Assembly: GCA_947311125.1 (NCBI GenBank)
Contig: CAMZKI010000079.1
Location: 1-12,184, forward strand
Direction: 5' to 3'
From: an uncultured Chlorobiota bacterium
GTDB taxonomy: Bacteria > Bacteroidota > Bacteroidia > Bacteroidales > JAADGE01
Length of the DNA: 12,184 bases
The notes beneath the pieces are model-generated. The model had not been told where the DNA came from, searched no databases, and saw only the letters and a program-made list of their open reading frames with translations. Of the stretch, positions 7,217 to 12,184 are shown piece by piece (within the stretch, counting starts at the first letter, position 1; each line of letters begins with the position of its first letter). A program made the translations under genes and the position numbers.

Positions 7217-7918
7217 TTATATCTTTATGTGATTAATGTATAATTTTTCTAGTATGTCGTAATTAATTTCTTCAGAAACAAATGTATCAATGAGTTTTCC
7301 GTTTTTTAATATGCCTATATCAGTTCCTGTTTCTTTTGCTCTGAACAGATCGTGAGTGGTCATTAATACGGCAACATCTTTGTTTTTCAGTTTATTCAGA
7401 ATATCGGCAAACTCTTTTGCGGATTTTAAATCTAGACCCGATGTCGGTTCATCAAGCAATAATACTTTTGCATTTTTTGCCAATGCAATTGCAATACCGA
7501 CTTTTTGCCTCATTCCTTTTGAGAAAACAGAGACTCTTTTGTGTATGTAATTTTTTTGCAGTCCGGCTTCAGACAGAAATAATTCTAACTCTTCTTTTGT
7601 GTATTTTTTTCCTGCCAGGTTTGTGAAATATTTCAAATTTTCTATTCCGGTAAGATACGGATACAACATAAGGTTTTCCGGGATATAAGCTAAGTGTTTT
7701 TTAGAATCTGACGGGTGCTTTTCAATATCAATATTGTTGATATAAGCTTTTCCGGAATCGGCATAAATAAAATTTAAAAATATGTTTATGAGTGTGGTTT
7801 TGCCTGCTCCGTTGGCACCGAGCAGGCAAAAAATTTCACCCGGATTAACTTTAATGTTTAAATCGTTAAGAACTGTCTTACTGCCGAATTTTTTTGTTAT
7901 GTTTTTTGCTTCTATCAT
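7217..7918 (-). CDS. ABC transporter ATP-binding protein
   Basis: This 233-residue nucleotide-binding subunit has all the main motifs: Walker A GANGAGKTT (34-42), an ABC signature of the degenerate form FSKGMRQKV (132-140), Walker B VLLLDEP (152-158) with catalytic E157, the D-loop SGLD, and the switch histidine in TTHD (H189). The usual Q-loop glutamine is replaced in AYIPENL (78-83), as in many NatA/CcmA/NosF-type ATPases. It should power the two ABC-2 permeases encoded next. The gene begins 7 bases after the TonB receptor stop and ends 5 bases before the permease start, so translation is likely coupled. The ATG at 7916-7918 is the natural start. Confidence 0.92.
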   Translation of the reverse strand: MIEAKNITKKFGSKTVLNDLNIKVNPGEIFCLLGANGAGKTTLINIFLNFIYADSGKAYINNIDIEKHPSDSKKHLAYIPENLMLYPYLTGIENLKYFTNLAGKKYTKEELELFLSEAGLQKNYIHKRVSVFSKGMRQKVGIAIALAKNAKVLLLDEPTSGLDLKSAKEFADILNKLKNKDVAVLMTTHDLFRAKETGTDIGILKNGKLIDTFVSEEINYDILEKLYINHIKI

Positions 7919-7925
7919 TTGGTTT

Positions 7926-10229
7926 TTATTTTTTATTTCCCGTGAAATTATAAGCCAAACCGATATTAAATTTTACAGGGTCTCCGGGTCTGTAGTCCAT
8001 TGCTCCGTATCTGACACCTGCAGAAGTTGCGTATAGTTCGTTTGTAAAGTTCATTATGTTAAGCCAAGTTTCAAAACTTTTAATTTTGTATCCGAATCTG
8101 ATGTTAAAAATGTCAAATCCGGGATATGTTGCTCTGTCGCCTGTTAATTTCGGCGGTTCTGCATAATATTCGCTTAAATGTTGCCATTCTATACCGATTC
8201 TGCTGCCTTTTAAAAACTCAGGTTTATATGTTATTTCGGCATTGGCAATCATTGTCGGAGCCATTTCCATAATTTCGCCGCTGTAGTCTTGTCCGATTTC
8301 TGTATATTCAATGTATTTATGTTCTGTATTTGCTGCGGAAAAGCGGAGTATGATGTTGTTTGCGGGAGCGTATCGGATTGTATATTCAATACCTTTATGT
8401 CGTGTTTTTCCCGCATTTTCATATTCATTTTCACCGAAATCATTTTGAATTGTTACTACTTCATTTACACCGTTCATTATATATGCCGCCACTTGAATTT
8501 TGAATTTATTTGAAAAGGAGAACCATCCTCCGGCTTCTGTGTTATAATAAACTGCAGGTTCTAATTCGTTATTGGCTTCGGCTCTTCTGTAAAGTTGATC
8601 GGGGTTCGGAGGTAAAAATCCTACGCTGTAATTAGCATATACCCCTCTGTTTTTTTTTAAGTTATATACTATTCCTACTTTAGGGATTAGCTTGTTAAAG
8701 ACGACTTTACCCTCAAATTTGGGTATTTCTACTGTTTGTTGATAATCATAACTGAACATATCATATCTTACGGTTGCAGATAAGTTTAATTTTTTTACCG
8801 GAGATATATTCATATGGGCATAAATTGCCGAATTAATTAAAGTAACGTCATAATCCCTGATTATTGAGTCTGTTTCGGTATAACCTGTTTTTACGCCGTT
8901 TTCATTTACGTCTACTAATATATATTGTTTATATCTGTCATTTAGTGTATAATCCGTGCTTGCACCTATTGTTAATTTTGTATTCAGGAATTTTAGTTTT
9001 TGAGTGTGTCCAATTATCGAACCTATGCTGTAAAACTCATTATTATCTATTTCGCTTTGTTCTTTTGAAGGGTCGTTTGCGTCAATTAGTTTTTGTGTAT
9101 AATGCGGGTTTTGATCAACGGCGTTTAGTCTGTAATATGCTGTTACGGATGTATTGCTGTTATTACTCCACATATGCTTCAGTGCAGAACTGACTCTTAA
9201 AGCATCTACTGTTCTGTAGGTAAAAGTTTGTAAACTCGAATAATCGCCTCCGAAAAAATTTGTACTGTCAAGTCCGCCTGTCATATCGGTTTTATAATTG
9301 ATATAGGCGACAGAGTTTTTTAAAGTTGTTTTTTTACTTAATCTGTAATTTGCTTTTAATGATAATGCTAATTTGTCAAAATCACTGTGTTCTCTGTATC
9401 CGTTTCGCCTGTTTGCATAATAACCTGATAAGTTTACTCCCAGTTTATTAATTGTATTTCCTGCATTAAAGTCTAGTCTTTTATATCCCAGGTTGTTTCC
9501 TTGCAGAGAAACAGTAGCCGCAGGTATGAGCGGCGGTTGTTTAGTGATAAAATTTATTGCTCCTCCTACTGCATCGCTGCCGTATATTGCAGAAGACGGT
9601 CCGCCTATTACTTCAATTGATTTTATGTCTGCCATATTAATTTCTATTAGTGCATTATGGTTAAACACACCGGCAGGCCTGATGGGTATACCGTCTTCAA
9701 GATAAAGAAAAACAGGGTTGCTGTAGTTATTGAACGGTTGTCGCAGTCCTCCCATGGCATGTTGTTCATTTCCTAAATCTATCATATAAATTCCGTTTAT
9801 TTTATTCAGAAGTTCGTCTAACCTTACGGCTTTAGCTTCATTAATTTGTTGCGGCGACAGTGTGCTGACGGCAACAGGCACATTGTTTCTTTTTTCTGTG
9901 TAACGATTTGCCGAAACAATTACTTGATTAAGTTGAATTTCCGAAGGGATTATTGCAATAATTATATTGTCATAATATTTTACGGTCTTTGTCTCATAAC
10001 CGATGCAAGAAACGGTAACAGAGTCTGTGTTTTTATCGGTTTGCAGATTGAAAAAACCGTTTATGTCGGAAATTGTCCTGCTGTTTGTTTCTTTGACGGT
10101 TACATTTACATTTGACAGGGGTTCTTTTGTCTGTGAGTCAATAATTTTTCCCTTGATTTCATTTTGAGAGAAACCGAATTTTGCAGTAAAGAGCGTTACT
10201 AAGATAATAATAATGCTTTTTGTTTTCAT
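7926..10229 (-). CDS. TonB-dependent outer-membrane receptor, probable nickel or nickel-chelate uptake
   Basis: I take the ATG at 10227-10229 as the start (767 residues). The frame also opens at a TTG two codons upstream. A signal peptide ends near residue 22 (GFSQ). It is followed by a carboxypeptidase-regulatory-like domain (about 25-97, GKIIDSQTKEPLSNVNV, CIGYETKTV), a linker LNQVIVSANR of TonB-box type (about 100-109), and the plug domain (about 113-230, with GPSSAIYGSDAVGGAINFIT). The 22-strand barrel then runs to a C-terminal strand ending NIGLAYNFTGNKK. It imports a substrate across the outer membrane using TonB-ExbBD energy, which is not encoded here. The substrate is not readable from sequence. 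Nickel is inferred from nikR directly upstream and the shared operon with an ABC system. Confidence 0.9.
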   Translation of the reverse strand: MKTKSIIIILVTLFTAKFGFSQNEIKGKIIDSQTKEPLSNVNVTVKETNSRTISDINGFFNLQTDKNTDSVTVSCIGYETKTVKYYDNIIIAIIPSEIQLNQVIVSANRYTEKRNNVPVAVSTLSPQQINEAKAVRLDELLNKINGIYMIDLGNEQHAMGGLRQPFNNYSNPVFLYLEDGIPIRPAGVFNHNALIEINMADIKSIEVIGGPSSAIYGSDAVGGAINFITKQPPLIPAATVSLQGNNLGYKRLDFNAGNTINKLGVNLSGYYANRRNGYREHSDFDKLALSLKANYRLSKKTTLKNSVAYINYKTDMTGGLDSTNFFGGDYSSLQTFTYRTVDALRVSSALKHMWSNNSNTSVTAYYRLNAVDQNPHYTQKLIDANDPSKEQSEIDNNEFYSIGSIIGHTQKLKFLNTKLTIGASTDYTLNDRYKQYILVDVNENGVKTGYTETDSIIRDYDVTLINSAIYAHMNISPVKKLNLSATVRYDMFSYDYQQTVEIPKFEGKVVFNKLIPKVGIVYNLKKNRGVYANYSVGFLPPNPDQLYRRAEANNELEPAVYYNTEAGGWFSFSNKFKIQVAAYIMNGVNEVVTIQNDFGENEYENAGKTRHKGIEYTIRYAPANNIILRFSAANTEHKYIEYTEIGQDYSGEIMEMAPTMIANAEITYKPEFLKGSRIGIEWQHLSEYYAEPPKLTGDRATYPGFDIFNIRFGYKIKSFETWLNIMNFTNELYATSAGVRYGAMDYRPGDPVKFNIGLAYNFTGNKK

Positions 10230-10339
10230 ATTCAAAAGTGTTATGTTTATTATATTCGTGTTACTTATATCGCAAAAAAATATTTCCCCTTTTATTTTTA
10301 GGAAAAATATTATTGTGCAAATATTAAACTATAATTTTC

Positions 10340-10370
10340 AAAAAAAAATGATATTTTTCAGTTTTGAAAA
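10340..10370 (-). terminator. Weak AT-rich hairpin plus T-tract after nikR
   Basis: Shortly after the nikR stop, the minus strand shows TTTTC-AGTTTT-GAAAA (as read on plus, 10355-10370), followed on the minus strand by a run of nine T (10348-10340). The stem has a single G-C pair and alternative AT pairings exist, so termination would be partial at best. This leaves room for read-through into the TonB receptor operon. The rest of the 146-base nikR-receptor gap is AT-rich, with no convincing NikR box or exact TAnnTTTG element. Confidence 0.3.
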
Positions 10371-10381
10371 TAAATAAAATT

Positions 10382-10783
10382 TCAGGCAGATGTGCATATT
10401 ACTAATTTTCCGTGTTTAACCCCTTTTAGCCCTATTAATTTGTTTGAAAGACTGACAAGTTTTTGAGCTTTGCCCTTAACCGTGATGGTTTCCAGGCAAT
10501 TGTCATGATCAAGGTGCACGTGCTGAACAGAGAGTATCAGGTCGTGAGAGTCGTGTTGTATTTCCGTTGATTTTTTTTGAAGATCTCTTTTATGGTGGTC
10601 ATATACCAATACAACGGCACCTGCAACTTCCTCGTTGTCTTGCCATTTTTCTTCAACAATATTTTTGTTTATTAAAAATCGGATTGCCTGAGACCTGTTT
10701 GAAAATTGTCGTTCTTTGACAAATTTATCCAACTTATCTAATAATTCTGCTTCTATAGAAACTCCGAAACGTTTTGTATTCAT
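10382..10783 (-). CDS. nikR: Nickel-responsive transcriptional regulator NikR
   Basis: This 133-residue protein matches NikR over its whole length. The N-terminal ribbon-helix-helix (about 1-45, RFGVSIEAELLDKLDKF and SNRSQAIRFLI) binds operator DNA as a dimer. The C-terminal ACT-like domain (about 53-133, VYDHHKRDL, QHDSHDL, HVHLDHDNCLE, GLKGVKHGKL) forms the tetramer and binds nickel. The four high-affinity ligands known from E. coli NikR (H76, H87, H89, C95) are conserved here as H77, H88, H90 and C96. It normally represses nickel uptake genes when nickel is sufficient. Placed directly upstream of the TonB receptor-ABC operon on the same strand, it is the likely controller of that operon. 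The ATG at 10781-10783 is the only sensible start. Confidence 0.95.
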   Translation of the reverse strand: MNTKRFGVSIEAELLDKLDKFVKERQFSNRSQAIRFLINKNIVEEKWQDNEEVAGAVVLVYDHHKRDLQKKSTEIQHDSHDLILSVQHVHLDHDNCLETITVKGKAQKLVSLSNKLIGLKGVKHGKLVICTSA

Positions 10784-10830
10784 TTTAATAAAAATATTAT
10801 TTAAACGGATGAAAAAACTGCATTATTTAA

Positions 10831-10863
10831 TTAACCTGAGCTTTTGTGTTGAACTCAGGTTAA
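10831..10863 (-). terminator. Strong hairpin downstream of PKD lipoprotein gene (probable terminator)
   Basis: The arms TTAACCTGAG (10831-10840) and CTCAGGTTAA (10854-10863) are perfectly complementary over 10 bp with a 13-base loop. The hairpin begins 16 bases after the stop of the lipoprotein gene (10879). On the minus strand it is followed by AT-rich sequence but no immediate T-run (the first T6 is about 15-20 bases later), so it is not a textbook intrinsic terminator. Because it also sits about 50 bases before nikR, an operator role for this dyad is an alternative. Confidence 0.55.
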
Positions 10864-10878
10864 CTAAACTTTATCAGT

Positions 10879-11616
10879 TTATTTTTCTTTAAAAGCTTTT
10901 ATTATTCTTTCGTGTTCTTTTTTGGTTGATTTTTCAATTCTTTTAATTTCAATTTTTTTATCTGTTGTAGGTCGTTCTCCGGCAGTATTGTAAAGTAACT
11001 CAACATAAATGTTGTAATAGTTAATTTTATTTTCTTCTAAGGGAAGAGTGGCATAACCTTGAAAATAATTTGAGTAATATGATGTGTCGCTTACAAATCG
11101 GTAAGCATCAATGAAATATTCAACCGGACTTAAACCTGCAAAAAATACTATGCCGTCTGTTCCCGTGGTTAAAATATCGCTTACCGGGTTTGTGAGATTT
11201 TGCCAATCGGTTTCGTTTCCGTAAAGTTGAACATCGCAATTTGATACGGGATCTTCGGTTCCGACATACATAACAAGTATGTCTAAATCCGTAGAACCTT
11301 GAATTGTAACAGCATCCGTAAAAGTCTCATATCCTTCATAACCCTCGGCAGTCATTGTAACTTGATATGTTCCTGCTTCTGTATATGTATGTGTCGGGTT
11401 TTTTTGATTTGAAGTAAAACCGTCTCCGAAACTCCAACTGAAAGAAAGAGCATTTTGGGAACAATTAACAAAATAGACCGGCTCGTTCATATAATGAGTA
11501 GTTCCTGAAATTGAGAAACAAGCATCTACCGGCGGATAATCCGGTGTCCTGTCAACAATGCACCCGCTTAGTGTAAAGAACAGCATAGCAGGAATTAAAA
11601 ATTTAAAAGTTTTCAT
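10879..11616 (-). CDS. PKD-domain lipoprotein, unknown function
   Basis: This 245-residue predicted lipoprotein has a hydrophobic leader ending in a lipobox, LSGC (lipidated C19). A PKD domain (about 33-105) carries the hallmark FSWSFGDGFTS and THTYTEAGTYQVTM. A second beta-rich domain (about 110-212) with GTDGIVFFAGL resembles transthyretin-like/CarboxypepD-type folds; this assignment is tentative. The C-terminal 30 residues form a lysine- and glutamate-rich, probably helical tail (KKIEIKRIEKSTKKEHERI). It is likely anchored at the outer membrane or surface. The upstream lipoprotein gene is 72 bases away on the same strand, and a hairpin follows the stop. No enzymatic motif is visible. Confidence 0.8.
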   Translation of the reverse strand: MKTFKFLIPAMLFFTLSGCIVDRTPDYPPVDACFSISGTTHYMNEPVYFVNCSQNALSFSWSFGDGFTSNQKNPTHTYTEAGTYQVTMTAEGYEGYETFTDAVTIQGSTDLDILVMYVGTEDPVSNCDVQLYGNETDWQNLTNPVSDILTTGTDGIVFFAGLSPVEYFIDAYRFVSDTSYYSNYFQGYATLPLEENKINYYNIYVELLYNTAGERPTTDKKIEIKRIEKSTKKEHERIIKAFKEK

Positions 11617-11688
11617 ACGTTTAAGATTTTAAGTTAATTAATATATCAGTAAAAATTATAAAGTCGAGATTTAATATCTTTTCTTTGT

Positions 11689-12084
11689 TTATTTTACTAC
11701 AACTTTATAGTATTTTTCATTATTTGTTTTCCCGTTTTCGCGTGAATATATAAAATACAAAAAGACTTCTCCGGTTTTAACAGGCAGAAATTTCCAAATA
11801 TCAAAACCTCCGGCACCTATCATATCGGCAGTTTTTTCATTTTTTACATATTCTCTGCTTAATTGTTTTATTACTTTAGGCTTTATTTTATTATTTATTG
11901 ACCAGGTAAAGCCTGTTGACGGGTTAGATTTCAGTTTAATTTTTAAAGTATCGCTCATACTTATTATAAATGTTTCATCTAATTTATCCGAAGGAATGTT
12001 ATCAATAACATTTTTTTGGCTGTCGCATGATTGAAACAGGTATAACCCGAAAATAATAATCAGTAAAGTTTTAGGAAATTTCAT
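11689..12084 (-). CDS. Chagasin-like (inhibitor family I42) protease-inhibitor lipoprotein
   Basis: This 131-residue lipoprotein has a leader ending in the lipobox FQSC (lipidated C20), followed by one I42 domain. Two of the three chagasin loop motifs are clear: NPSTGFTW (residues 54-61) and the glycine loop GAGGFDIWKF (about 91-100). The third, usually RPW-like, is replaced by sequence around YSREN (about 113-117), so it may be weaker or altered. Family members bind and block papain-like cysteine proteases. A bacterial lipoprotein version would act in the periplasm or at the surface, on self or foreign proteases. The gene starts 11 bases after the end of the RNA methyltransferase gene, so co-transcription is likely. 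Confidence 0.8.
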   Translation of the reverse strand: MKFPKTLLIIIFGLYLFQSCDSQKNVIDNIPSDKLDETFIISMSDTLKIKLKSNPSTGFTWSINNKIKPKVIKQLSREYVKNEKTADMIGAGGFDIWKFLPVKTGEVFLYFIYSRENGKTNNEKYYKVVVK

Positions 12085-12095
12085 ATTTAAATATT

Positions 12096-12184
12096 TTAAT
12101 TGATGCGTTGTCTTACTGTTTCATACATCAAAATACTTGCCGCAACCGACACATTTAAAGAATTTATTTTGCCGAGCATAGGTA
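12096..12184 (-). CDS. RNA 2'-O-methyltransferase (SpoU/TrmH, RlmB-like), C-terminal end only
   Basis: Only the last 28 residues are inside the window, reading PMLGKINSLNVSVAASILMY and ending ETVRQRIN before a TAA at 12098-12096. The SLNVSVAA motif is motif 3 of the SpoU/TrmH family, which forms part of the trefoil-knot SAM-binding site, and it is normally followed by a helix ending in RQR as here. The family methylates the 2'-hydroxyl of ribose in rRNA or tRNA. RlmB (23S G2251) is the most likely member, but the fragment cannot distinguish it from TrmH-type relatives. The frame is open to the window edge, so the gene is truncated by the window. Confidence 0.85.
   Translation of the reverse strand, partial: PMLGKINSLNVSVAASILMYETVRQRIN

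Noticed and set aside
8249..10115. Plus-strand and alternate-frame open frames inside the TonB receptor gene
   Set aside because: They have no recognisable motifs and skewed composition, and the receptor frame explains the whole stretch.
10308..10333. TATTATT-N12-AACTATA, loosely like the Helicobacter NikR operator
   Set aside because: Only 5 of 7 positions are symmetric, the spacer differs from the known 11, and the region is so AT-rich that such matches are expected by chance.

Overview
The window looks like chromosomal DNA of an AT-rich member of the Bacteroidota. The signs are a type IX secretion (T9SS) type B C-terminal domain, a TonB-dependent receptor with an N-terminal carboxypeptidase-regulatory-like domain, Bacteroidota-type promoter elements (TAnnTTTG) right in front of genes, and little visible Shine-Dalgarno sequence. 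Nothing allows a safe call below phylum. No rRNA, tRNA, CRISPR array, insertion sequence or replication origin was seen, and no gene-free stretch exceeds about 300 bases.

Left end (1-2458, minus strand): a small one-TM protein is followed by a WYL-domain transcription regulator with a likely autoregulatory promoter/operator, and then a PD-(D/E)XK nuclease-family protein. This pair could be a regulated defence or DNA-processing cassette. The 3' end of the nuclease gene runs into a perfect 103-bp inverted copy of its own sequence at the window edge. This is probably a fold-back assembly or amplification artefact, so the true C-terminus is not visible.

Middle (2623-4440, plus strand): one secreted protein with a signal peptide, a PKD domain, a proprotein-convertase P-like domain, a second PKD domain and a T9SS type B sorting domain. 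It has its own promoter and starts at GTG.

Right-centre (4494-10783, minus strand): a probable nickel locus. It is ordered nikR (nickel-responsive repressor with all four nickel ligands), TonB-dependent receptor, ABC ATPase, ABC-2 permease, and a second ABC-2/DUF3526 permease. The last four are separated by 1-7 bases and form a tight operon. The second permease is split by a one-base frameshift in a homopolymer. I infer that NikR controls outer-membrane nickel (or nickel-chelate) uptake and that the ABC complex acts in the same process. The ABC-2 architecture is exporter-like and no substrate-binding protein is present, so its exact job is open.

Right end (10879-12184, minus strand): a PKD-domain lipoprotein followed by a strong hairpin, a chagasin-like (I42) protease-inhibitor lipoprotein, and the last 28 codons of a TrmH/RlmB-type RNA 2'-O-methyltransferase that enters from outside the window.
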